NCBI RefSeq assembly: GCF_002127655.1
Contig: NZ_NEHB01000023.1
Coordinates: 307 to 64,306 of the forward strand
Source of the DNA: Janthinobacterium sp. GW456P
GTDB taxonomy: Bacteria > Pseudomonadota > Gammaproteobacteria > Burkholderiales > Burkholderiaceae_D
Direction: 5' to 3'
Length of the DNA: 64,000 nt
Shown: in pieces, positions 35,481 through 42,613 of the stretch
Layout: each line of letters begins with the position of its first letter
Numbering within the stretch: the first letter of the stretch is position 1
Notes under the pieces: generated by a model
What the model saw: only the letters and a program-made list of their open reading frames with translations
The model's database searches: none
What the model was told of the DNA's origin: nothing
Program-made: the position numbers and the translations under genes

Positions 35481-36579
35481 TCAGCTGGCCGGCGAGTTGC
35501 ATGAGGGCCGGGTTGGCCGGGGTTTCATGGCAGATGAACACGTGCTGGTACTGGCCAGGCGCCACGTTGTACAGGTAGTTGGCGATGCCTTCGCCGTAGT
35601 TGTCGTCGCAGCGGACGATATGGCCGACAGCGCCCCACGACAGAATCGGCGAGCGCGTGGTCGACTGCACCACCACGTTCTTGCCCAAGGCTTCCAGTTC
35701 GCGCGCCAGCAAAAACGACGGGTGCATGAATTCGCCCGTGCCCAGCACCAGCACGGAGTCGCCGGCGCCGATTTCCTGCGCCAGCTGCACCGCCAGGCCT
35801 TGCGGCGCCGCCAGCGCGCGTCCCACGCCGATGCGCCCGAAGGCGGGGCTGGCGCCGCGTTCCGCATTCGCTTCGAAGCGCTGCGCGCTGGCCGCCACGG
35901 GAGCGGGCGCGGCGCCGGCCTGGAAGGCGTACTGGCCGGACAGCGCCGCGCCGATGGTCGTGGGCAGGCCGAAACGCTCGCTCAAGCCCGCGTTGGCGGC
36001 CTGGCCCATGAAATTGGTGATCACGCCCAGGTGCAGCTTTTCCAGTTGCGGATAGCGCGCGCGGCACACTTGCACCAGGTTGGCGAAGGTGTTGCCGGTC
36101 GACGCTTCATCGTCGATCAGCACCAGGCTGCGGGCCGTGGAAAACAGCGCGCTGGCCGCATCCGATAAATGTAAAAACTGGCGCGGCGCGTGGCTGTGCG
36201 ATTCCTCGAATTCGAAGAAGGGCACCGTGCCCACACGGTAGCGCGAGCTGTGCAAAAACAAGGCCTTGCCGTTCGGGTTGGCGCGCAGCCAGGCTTCGAA
36301 CACACCCTGGCCCAGGCCGACGGCCGTTTCCGCCATGGCGATGAAGACGACTGGGCCGGGCAGGCTGGGGGGAATCTGCGCGGCCAGGTCGTCGTGGATG
36401 GCTTGCATGGCGCGCGGCGTGACAGGCCAGTGCTTGCCCAGCACTTTCGACAGGAACAAAAAGCCGCGCTTGGCGTTGGCGCGCGCGGCAAAGCCGATCA
36501 GCCAATCGAGCGGGAAGCGCGCCTCGTCCACCTTCAAGGTCAGTTCGCCCGTGGGCATTTGCTGCTTGACGAGGTTCAT
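35422..36579 (-). CDS. Phosphoribosyltransferase-TRSP domain protein
   Basis: A 385-residue two-domain protein. The N-terminal half is a PRTase-like fold with the PRPP-binding loop LVLIDDEASTGNT (152-164). A variable Ala/Pro linker lies around 225-250. The C-terminal TRSP domain includes LVLGTGEFMHPSFLLARELE and VFICHETPANP. In Ter biosynthetic clusters this family is proposed to attach a ribosyl phosphate or remove a base during metabolite synthesis. It overlaps ATP-grasp upstream by 4 bases and the HAD gene downstream by up to 59. Confidence 0.9.
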   Translation of the reverse strand: MNLVKQQMPTGELTLKVDEARFPLDWLIGFAARANAKRGFLFLSKVLGKHWPVTPRAMQAIHDDLAAQIPPSLPGPVVFIAMAETAVGLGQGVFEAWLRANPNGKALFLHSSRYRVGTVPFFEFEESHSHAPRQFLHLSDAASALFSTARSLVLIDDEASTGNTFANLVQVCRARYPQLEKLHLGVITNFMGQAANAGLSERFGLPTTIGAALSGQYAFQAGAAPAPVAASAQRFEANAERGASPAFGRIGVGRALAAPQGLAVQLAQEIGAGDSVLVLGTGEFMHPSFLLARELEALGKNVVVQSTTRSPILSWGAVGHIVRCDDNYGEGIANYLYNVAPGQYQHVFICHETPANPALMQLAGQLNGRLFHFQSETKIEEIPVC

Positions 36580-37613
36580 GGCAGCTCCACGGCGTAGGCG
36601 GCTTCGCCCACGCGCATGCCTTCGCGGATGACGGGCACGGTGAGCTTGTCAAAGCCCTGGTCGAAGCCGGCCAGCGCCAGGTAGGGCAGGTTGGGGCCGG
36701 CCGCGCACGCCATGCCGATGCCGCCCGACATGCGCGGATTGATCTCCAACAGCGCCAGGCCATTGGCGCCTTCGCGGAACTGGATGTTGAAGACGCCATT
36801 GAGGCGGTAGTCGCGCGCCAGTTTGTCGCAGGCGGCCAGCAGGTCGGCGCGCAGTTCGATCAGCTGGCCGCTGCCGCCCGCGTGCAGTTTCTTGCGCGGC
36901 ACGGCGCAAATGAGCTTGCCCTGGTCGGCGACGCAGTCGGCGCTGTATTCGTGGCCATCGAGGTATTCCATCAGCAGCAGGGGCTTGAACGATGCCATCT
37001 GCGCCAGGCCCGCGCGCAGCTCCTGCGCATTGATCTGGTAGGCGGCGCCGGTCAGCAGCAGCTGGGCGCTGCTGCGCTCTTCATCGAGCACGGCAAAGCC
37101 CAGGCCATACACGGATTCGGACGGCTTGATGCACAGCTTGCGGTGCAGCGGTCGCAGTTCGGCGTAGGCGGCGTCGTATTCTGCGATGCTGGTGACGGCG
37201 CGGTAGTCGGCCGGGCGCGCCATGGGCAGGTCGAGGCCGTCGCAGAAGCGCGCCTTGTCATGCATCAGGGCCAGCGTGTCTTCGCTGGCCACGCTGAGCA
37301 CGCGCGTGCCGATGGCGGCGAAGCGCGCGCTGGCGCTGCCGATCAGGCCCGCTTCCTTGCCGGGCCAGAAAATCGTGATGCCCCGTGCGCGGCAAAATTC
37401 CAGGCACCACTCGACATAATCGAGGCCCGTCAGCCCCGACGGTTCGACCGCGTATTCGTGCGCCGACAAAAAGGCGGCCGCATGCGCGTTCGTATTGCTG
37501 CACACGATGTGATAGCGTGGCGCGCCACTGGTCGCGGCCATATCGGCTTCGCGGATCAGTCGCATGGCCGTGCCGACCGAGGAAAATGTTTTGTTGAACC
37601 AGACTCTTTGCAT
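36576..37613 (-). CDS. ATP-grasp ligase of the Ter locus
   Basis: A 345-residue ATP-grasp enzyme, which would join a carboxylate to an amine or similar nucleophile through an acyl phosphate. Visible elements are LHRKLCIKPSESVYGLGFAV (ATP-binding lysine region), LLLMEYLDGHEYSADCV and the metal site LLEINPRMSGGIG (Glu290, Asn292). It corresponds to the Ter-associated ATP-grasp group. First gene of the overlapping enzyme block, separated from the AIM24-like gene upstream by 243 bases that contain a family A repeat and presumably a promoter. Confidence 0.9.
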   Translation of the reverse strand: MQRVWFNKTFSSVGTAMRLIREADMAATSGAPRYHIVCSNTNAHAAAFLSAHEYAVEPSGLTGLDYVEWCLEFCRARGITIFWPGKEAGLIGSASARFAAIGTRVLSVASEDTLALMHDKARFCDGLDLPMARPADYRAVTSIAEYDAAYAELRPLHRKLCIKPSESVYGLGFAVLDEERSSAQLLLTGAAYQINAQELRAGLAQMASFKPLLLMEYLDGHEYSADCVADQGKLICAVPRKKLHAGGSGQLIELRADLLAACDKLARDYRLNGVFNIQFREGANGLALLEINPRMSGGIGMACAAGPNLPYLALAGFDQGFDKLTVPVIREGMRVGEAAYAVELP

Positions 37614-37739
37614 GTACGGGGACCGGGTGGAAATAGGGGAAGCCGCGCGCAGGTGCGCGCGCGGGGATTCTAGCTAGCCAGACTTAACCTGGCCTTAGAA
37701 TTTTTTTGAACTACAACGTTGAGCAACAAACTAACAGCG

Positions 37740-37851
37740 CCTGACAAAACCGTAGCGAGCGGAAGGAAGAGGTGGCGGAGAAGCGCAACCGTACTAAAGT
37801 ACGGTGAGTATCGCAGGCCGCCTATGCCGACGCGTAGTAGGTTTGGTCAGG
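37740..37851 (+). repeat. Structured intergenic repeat, family A, copy 3
   Basis: 112-bp element ending 5 bases past the stop of the minus-strand AIM24-like gene. Ends are CCTGACAAAACC (37740-37751) and the complement of CCTGACCAAACC (37840-37851). The central hairpin is CCGTACT-AA-AGTACGG. An intermediate stem AGGTGGC / GCCGCCT contains one G-T wobble. It shares long blocks with copy 1, for example GGAGAAGCGCAACCGTACT versus TGAGAAGCGCAACCGTACT. Confidence 0.82.
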
Positions 37852-37856
37852 TGCCT

Positions 37857-38573
37857 CTAGCCAGCTTTGCCGCTGGCTGTCCATTTTAAGAACGCATCGC
37901 GGTTGCGCGAGCAGATGAAGACCTTGCCCGAGCCGGAAAAGCGCAGCACGATACCTTCGCCGCTGGTCACGCTGTTGACGATATTGCCGAGGAAGCCGCC
38001 GATGCCGCCGCCGCTGGCACCGCCGCCCGTGGTGACGGAAATCTCGTATTTCAGGCTGTTGTCCCAGCACACCACGTGGGAATTGTCGATCACGACGTCC
38101 TTGCCCGGCTCGACGTCGAGCTGGAACATGGAGCCGAAGCCCGACACCACCACTTGGCCCGTGCCGGCCGTCTCCATGACGAAGAAGCCGCCCGACTGCG
38201 CGAACAGCGCGTTGCCGATGCTTTGCGTGCGCACCTTCATTTCCGTGCCCGAGGTGGCGGCGACAAAGGCGCCGTCGTTGAGCAGGTACTGGCGCGCGCC
38301 CACGTCGACCACTTCGATGGCGCCCGGCAGGGTGGGCGAGAGCAGGCAGTCGCCGCTGCCGCGCACCGCTTCGATGTGCTGCTGGAAGAACGATTCGCCA
38401 TTCGCAAAGCGGCGCATGATGGCGCTGCCCAGGCCGCCCGTCATCTTGCCTTTCAAGTCCAGCGCCGTTTCCATCATCACCATCGCATCCGATTCGCAAT
38501 AGATGGTTTCGCCCTGCTTCATGCTGACGTGCAGGAATGGGTCGACGTCGCCGGTGACACTAAATACTGGCAT
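37857..38573 (-). CDS. AIM24/TIGR00266-family protein in the Ter locus
   Basis: A 238-residue beta-rich protein starting MPVFSVTGDVDPFLHVSMKQ. Family features include GGLGSAIMRRFANGESFF and the Gly-rich stretch GGGASGGGIGGFLG (about 185-198), with an HVVCWD motif before it. The family is widespread in bacteria and related to mitochondrial AIM24; its molecular role is unclear. The ATG at 38573 has GGAG 6 bases upstream. It follows terD after a repeat and a terminator, so it may be partly or separately expressed. Confidence 0.9.
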   Translation of the reverse strand: MPVFSVTGDVDPFLHVSMKQGETIYCESDAMVMMETALDLKGKMTGGLGSAIMRRFANGESFFQQHIEAVRGSGDCLLSPTLPGAIEVVDVGARQYLLNDGAFVAATSGTEMKVRTQSIGNALFAQSGGFFVMETAGTGQVVVSGFGSMFQLDVEPGKDVVIDNSHVVCWDNSLKYEISVTTGGGASGGGIGGFLGNIVNSVTSGEGIVLRFSGSGKVFICSRNRDAFLKWTASGKAG

Positions 38574-38584
38574 GATAAATCTCC

Positions 38585-38617
38585 AAAAAAAAGCCGCCTG
38601 AGGATATTCAGGCGGCA
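38585..38617 (-). terminator. Terminator between terD and the AIM24-like gene
   Basis: Perfect 9-bp stem GCCGCCTGA (minus strand 38617-38609) / TCAGGCGGC (38602-38594), followed by nine T (38593-38585). The T run ends just before the GGAG ribosome-binding site of the AIM24-like gene. It is a textbook terminator for terD transcripts; any read-through would enter the AIM24-like gene. Confidence 0.9.
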
Positions 38618-38640
38618 GTAATGATATGACAAAAGTGCAA

Positions 38641-38760
38641 TTCACCTCGGAAAACCGTAGCGAGCAAGCGCGATTTCGGGTTAAGTCGCGCAGCTGTACG
38701 CAGGTACAGCGAGCAACGCAGGCCCGAAAGTGAGCGGCGCAGTAGGTTTAACGAGCGTGA
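38641..38760 (+). repeat. Structured intergenic repeat, family A, copy 4
   Basis: About 120 bp, starting 2 bases past the terD stop on the minus side. Ends keep AAAACC (38651-38656) and GGTTTAA, with a diverged outer stem. The central stem has a different sequence, GCTGTAC-GCAG-GTACAGC (38693-38710), and the intermediate stem is TTTCGGG / CCCGAAA. Sequence differs most from the other copies but pairing is preserved. Confidence 0.75.
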
Positions 38761-38762
38761 AT

Positions 38763-39338
38763 TTAAGCGTTGACGCCGAACGAGCGTGCGAGGGGGCCCA
38801 GGCCGCCGTTGAAGCCCTGGCCGATGGCCTTGAACTTCCATTCGCCGTTGTAGCGGTAGATCTCGCCAAAGATCATCGCCGTTTCCGTCGAGCTGTCTTC
38901 GGACAGGTCGTAGCGGGCGATTTCTTTTTCGCCTTCCGCGTTCAGGCAGCGGATGAAGGCTTTCGACACCATGCCGAAGTTCTGGCGGCGCGCGTCGGCG
39001 TCGTGGATGGTGACGGTGATGCTGATGCGGTCGATGTCGGCTGGCACGCGGGTCAGGTCGATTTCGATGCGCTCATCGTCGCCTTCGCCTTCGCCCGTGG
39101 TGTTGTCGCCCGTGTGCACGACGGAGCCGTCGGTCGACTTCAGGTTGTTGTAGAAGATGAAGTCAGAGTCGCCACGGACTTTGCCGTCGTTTTTCAGGAG
39201 GAAAGCACTGCCGTCAAGGTCGAAGGTGGCGCCGTCCGTCGAACGAGGATCCCAGCCGAGGCCGACGATGATCTTCTTCAGGTTCGGTGCTTCCTTGCTC
39301 AGGTTGACGTTGCCGCCTTTTTGCAAACTGATTGCCAT
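38763..39338 (-). CDS. terD: TerD-family calcium-binding stress protein
   Basis: A 191-residue cytoplasmic protein of the TerD/TerE family. It starts [20 protein letters not shown]. Family motifs are [37 protein letters not shown] and [18 protein letters not shown], with intact acidic calcium-binding residues. The ATG at 39338 has AAGGAG 4 bases upstream. It lies 102 bases downstream of the TerC-like gene; a GGGGA-TGAAT-TCCCC palindrome sits in that gap. TerD and TerC are usual partners at the membrane. Confidence 0.96.
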   Translation of the reverse strand: MAISLQKGGNVNLSKEAPNLKKIIVGLGWDPRSTDGATFDLDGSAFLLKNDGKVRGDSDFIFYNNLKSTDGSVVHTGDNTTGEGEGDDERIEIDLTRVPADIDRISITVTIHDADARRQNFGMVSKAFIRCLNAEGEKEIARYDLSEDSSTETAMIFGEIYRYNGEWKFKAIGQGFNGGLGPLARSFGVNA

Positions 39339-39440
39339 GTGGTGCTCCTTAAAAAAATTAAACTCGATCATGCCTTCATGGGATGAGCGCATAAGACGCT
39401 CGTGCCATTACTCTCTCAATTGGGGATGAATTCCCCGATT

Positions 39441-40523
39441 TCAAGCTTGTGCCGCGTGCCGTTTGCGATAGCGCAAGGACGACCACAGCGAGACCAGGAT
39501 GAAGGCCACGCCCGACAGGCCCGTGAACCACTCCGGGATATGGTACTTGACGGACGCCAGCATGATCAAGGCGAGGATGCCGATCGCATAATGGGCGCCG
39601 TGCTCGAGGTAAACGAATTCGTCCAAGGTGCCCTTGTGCACCAGGTACACCGTCATCGAGCGCACGAACATGGCGCCGATGGCCAGGCCCAGCATGATGA
39701 TGACGACGTCGTTGGTGATGGCGAACGCGCCGATCACGCCGTCAAAGCTGAACGAGGCGTCCAGCACTTCCAGGTACAGGAAGCCGCCGATACTGCCGCG
39801 CGCCACCGTTTTCACCAGGTCGCCATTGCCGTTCTTGGCTGGCGCGGCGCCTTCCTCGGCGTCATCCTGCAGGTCCGGTTCGCCTTCTTCCAGCAAGCCG
39901 CTGATCCAGTTGACGCCGATGTAGACGGCGATGCCGACGATGCCCGACGCGAGCACGCTGTATTTGGCTTCCGCAGGGCCCATCGCCACGCAGGCGGCCA
40001 CGGCGCCCATGGTGATCAGCACGGCCAGGCTTTCCGTGCCCAGCGCATTGACTTTTTCCTCGGCCCAGCCCAGCCAGTGCAATTCCTTCTCGTCGTCGAA
40101 CAGGAAGTTCAGGAATACCAGCAGCAGGAAGGCGCCGCCGAAGGCCGCCACTTGCGCATGGTTGTCCGTCAGGTGTTTGGCATACACGTCGGGCGTGGTC
40201 GTGGCCATGGTCCACACGTCGACCAGGCCCAGGCCCGTGGCGACGGAAACGATGACGAGCGGGAACAGCAGCCGCATGCCGAAGACGGCCACGAGGATAC
40301 CGACCGTCAAGAACAGCTTTTGCCAGAATTCATTCCAGTGGCGCAAGACCGAGGCATTCACCACGGCATTGTCGAATGACAGCGACACTTCCATGACGCC
40401 CAGCACGCCCGTGATCCACAGCGCATTGATCAGGCCGGGCATGCCGCCATGGCTGTAACCCCACCAGCCCGACACCGCCATCAGGACAAAAGTGACTAAA
40501 AAGGAAATTCTGAAATGCCGCAT
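39441..40523 (-). CDS. TerC-family membrane protein (DUF475)
   Basis: A 360-residue integral inner-membrane protein with about nine spans and two copies of the TerC signature: EVSLSFDNAVV (45-55) and EVLDASFSFDGVIGAF (252-267). An acidic cytoplasmic loop (about 212-225, LEEGEPDLQDDAEEG) separates the halves. TerC relatives are linked to metal-ion (for example manganese) export and membrane stress complexes. First gene of the Ter locus. The upstream region shared with the divergent PAP2-type gene contains a candidate FNR-type box. Confidence 0.92.
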   Translation of the reverse strand: MRHFRISFLVTFVLMAVSGWWGYSHGGMPGLINALWITGVLGVMEVSLSFDNAVVNASVLRHWNEFWQKLFLTVGILVAVFGMRLLFPLVIVSVATGLGLVDVWTMATTTPDVYAKHLTDNHAQVAAFGGAFLLLVFLNFLFDDEKELHWLGWAEEKVNALGTESLAVLITMGAVAACVAMGPAEAKYSVLASGIVGIAVYIGVNWISGLLEEGEPDLQDDAEEGAAPAKNGNGDLVKTVARGSIGGFLYLEVLDASFSFDGVIGAFAITNDVVIIMLGLAIGAMFVRSMTVYLVHKGTLDEFVYLEHGAHYAIGILALIMLASVKYHIPEWFTGLSGVAFILVSLWSSLRYRKRHAAQA

Positions 40524-40589
40524 GAGTACCCCGTTGCAAGTTTGAAAGACGTTTGATTATCCGCGCCGCTGTGCGCGCCGCGCTCAGTG

Positions 40590-40603
40590 TTGATATACGT
40601 CAA
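40590..40603. promoter_or_regulatory. Candidate FNR/Anr-type box between terC-like and PAP2-type genes
   Basis: TTGATATACGTCAA matches the TTGAT-N4-ATCAA consensus at nine of ten defined bases and forms a near-palindrome. It lies 67 bases before the terC-like start. AT-rich sequence follows (TTGTATATGCCATGATTTTATA), then a small GCCGCC-GTG-GGCGGC hairpin (40635-40649). Confidence 0.35.
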
Positions 40604-40771
40604 TTGTTGTATATGCCATGATTTTATATTAGTTGCCGCCGTGGGCGGCGTTTTATAGACCTACAACAGACAGTTCTGCTGGCGCGGACGATCTGCGATA
40701 ATTGCGGCGCGCCCATTCGGCTGCCGCAATCTCTTGCACACTCTCGACATATATATAAGAAGGAATACCCC

Positions 40772-41197
40772 GTGGATATCGCTTACCTCGTCACGCCCCT
40801 GATCACCTGGATCCTGGTCGGACCGATCAAATTCCTGATCAACAGTGTCCGCACGCGGCAATGGGCGTTCGGCCTGGTCGGCAATGGCGGCTTTCCCAGC
40901 AACCATAGCGCCGTCGTGTCCAGCATGGCCACCCTGATCGCCTTGCGCGAAGGCATAGGCCATCCCGCCTTCGGCGTGGCCGTGACCTTGGCCTTCATCG
41001 TCATCATCGACGCCAACAGCCTGCGCCAGCACGTGGGCAAGCAGGCGGCCGCCATCAACCGCCTGGCCAGCGAAGCGGCCAGCGCCGCGCACAAGACCTT
41101 GCGTGAGCGCATGGGCCATACCCTGGTGGAAATCGCTGGCGGCCTGTGCACGGGCGTGGCGATCGGCTTCCTGATCAACACCGTGTTTGCCCGCTGA
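40772..41197 (+). CDS. Divergent PAP2-family membrane protein (DUF212/YuiD)
   Basis: A 141-residue inner-membrane protein with about four spans. It contains the family motif GGFPSNHSAVVSSMATL, in which the PSNHS part resembles the PAP2 phosphatase signature, and a downstream DANSLRQHVGKQA stretch. A lipid or polyisoprenyl-phosphate role is plausible but not shown. Single gene followed by a long perfect terminator. Confidence 0.9.
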   Translation: MDIAYLVTPLITWILVGPIKFLINSVRTRQWAFGLVGNGGFPSNHSAVVSSMATLIALREGIGHPAFGVAVTLAFIVIIDANSLRQHVGKQAAAINRLASEAASAAHKTLRERMGHTLVEIAGGLCTGVAIGFLINTVFAR

Positions 41198-41212
41198 GCG
41201 TCCTTCCTCCTG

Positions 41213-41250
41213 AAACGCAAAACCCCGCTTCAAGGCGGGGTTTTGCGTTT
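41213..41250 (+). terminator. Long perfect terminator after the PAP2-type gene
   Basis: A 16-bp uninterrupted inverted repeat, AAACGCAAAACCCCGC (41213-41228) / GCGGGGTTTTGCGTTT (41235-41250), with a 6-base loop TTCAAG. It would work in either direction. Confidence 0.92.
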
Positions 41251-41306
41251 CAGGGCGTAAAAACTACGTTTCATCCACCGATTAAAGCATTACAGGAAAC
41301 GGCCGA

Positions 41307-41336
41307 TTGACATGCCCGGACACGCTCATGGATACT
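41307..41336 (+). promoter_or_regulatory. Candidate sigma-70 promoter of the first RND operon
   Basis: Perfect -35 TTGACA (41307-41312), 18-base spacer, -10 GATACT (41331-41336, four of six). The lipoprotein adaptor gene starts 101 bases downstream at 41438. No operator or adjacent regulator was found. Confidence 0.5.
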
Positions 41337-41437
41337 TTGGCGCTTGTGGTTTTAATAAAAATAAACGCCTGCTAACGTCTTCAGTTCTATCCGGACTGCC
41401 GGGACGCTGGCGGTTCAATCTATCCGGAGAATTACCC

Positions 41438-42610
41438 ATGTTGCGCAAAACCCTGTTTGTTCTGGCAATCGCTTCTGCCTTGGCCGCCTGCGGCAAAGAG
41501 TCCAAAGATCCCGGCAAGGGCGGCAAGGATGGCAAGGAACAGGCGGGCGCTAGCGTCAATCTGCTGGTGTCCCCGGAAGACTTGCTGACCATCCAGAGCA
41601 ATGCGCTGGCATCGGGCCCCGTCATCACCGGCTCCGTGCAGCCCGAGCGCAACGCGGACTTGCGCGCCGAAGTGTCGGCCGTGGTGATCCAGGTGCTGAA
41701 GGAAAACGGCGAAATCGTCAAACGGGGCGACGTGCTGGTGCGCCTGGACGAAACGGCCATCCGCGACAGCCTCAATTCGGCCGAGGAAGCGAGCCGCGCC
41801 TCGAGCCAGGTGCTGGAACAGTCGGAACGCATGTTCCAGCGCATGAAAACCCTGCGCGCCTCGGGCATGACGTCGACGCAGGCGCTGGAAGACGCGGAAA
41901 TCCGCCGCAACAATGCGCAAAGCGATCTGTCCGCCGCGAAGAGCCGCGCCGCCCAGGCCCGCCAGCAGTTGCAGCGTACCCTCGTGCGCGCGCCGTTCGA
42001 TGGCATCGTCAGCGAGCGCAAGGTATCGAATGGCGATACGGCGCAAATCGGCAAGGAATTGATCAAGGTCATCGATCCAACCAGCATGCGCCTCGAAGGC
42101 CTGGTATCGGCCGACAAGATCGGCGTCGTCAAGGTGGGCCAGCCCGTGCTGTTCCGCATCAATGGCTATCCAGGACAGGATTTCACGGGCAAGGTGCGCC
42201 GCGTCGATCCAGCCGCCAACGCCGTCACGCGCCAGGTGGCCGTGCTGGTCGATTTCAACGACAAGGAACAGCCGCGCGTAGCCGGCCTGTACGCGGAAGG
42301 GCGCATCGAAACGGAAACCGTCAGCGCGCTGATGATCCCCGATTCGGCCCTGGTGAAGGCCGGCGACGTCACGTACACGTGGAAAGTCAAGGACAAGGCC
42401 CTGCATAAAACCACCTTGCGCATCGGCGCGCGCGACGTGCGCACGGGCCAGTGGGAAGTGCAAAGCGGCCTGGCCAGCGGCGATACCGTGCTGCGTACGC
42501 CCGGCTCGACCTTCAAGGATGGGCAGAAAGTGGAATTGACGGCTGGCAAAGCCGTGCCCGCCGCCGCCATGGCCAGCAGCAGCGCCGCCGTTGCCGGTAA
42601 AGGAAACTAA
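41438..42610 (+). CDS. RND efflux membrane-fusion lipoprotein (pump 1)
   Basis: Periplasmic adaptor of 390 residues. The signal peptide ends in lipobox LAAC (about residue 18), so it is probably lipid-anchored. The order is beta-barrel/lipoyl (VSAVVIQVLKENGEIVKRGD), alpha-hairpin (about 110-190) and second lipoyl half (APFDGIVSERKVSNGDTAQI). The C terminus is Ala/Ser-rich. The ATG at 41438 has CCGGAGA 7 bases upstream. Three bases separate it from the pump gene. Confidence 0.94.
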   Translation: MLRKTLFVLAIASALAACGKESKDPGKGGKDGKEQAGASVNLLVSPEDLLTIQSNALASGPVITGSVQPERNADLRAEVSAVVIQVLKENGEIVKRGDVLVRLDETAIRDSLNSAEEASRASSQVLEQSERMFQRMKTLRASGMTSTQALEDAEIRRNNAQSDLSAAKSRAAQARQQLQRTLVRAPFDGIVSERKVSNGDTAQIGKELIKVIDPTSMRLEGLVSADKIGVVKVGQPVLFRINGYPGQDFTGKVRRVDPAANAVTRQVAVLVDFNDKEQPRVAGLYAEGRIETETVSALMIPDSALVKAGDVTYTWKVKDKALHKTTLRIGARDVRTGQWEVQSGLASGDTVLRTPGSTFKDGQKVELTAGKAVPAAAMASSSAAVAGKGN

Positions 42611-42613
42611 GCC

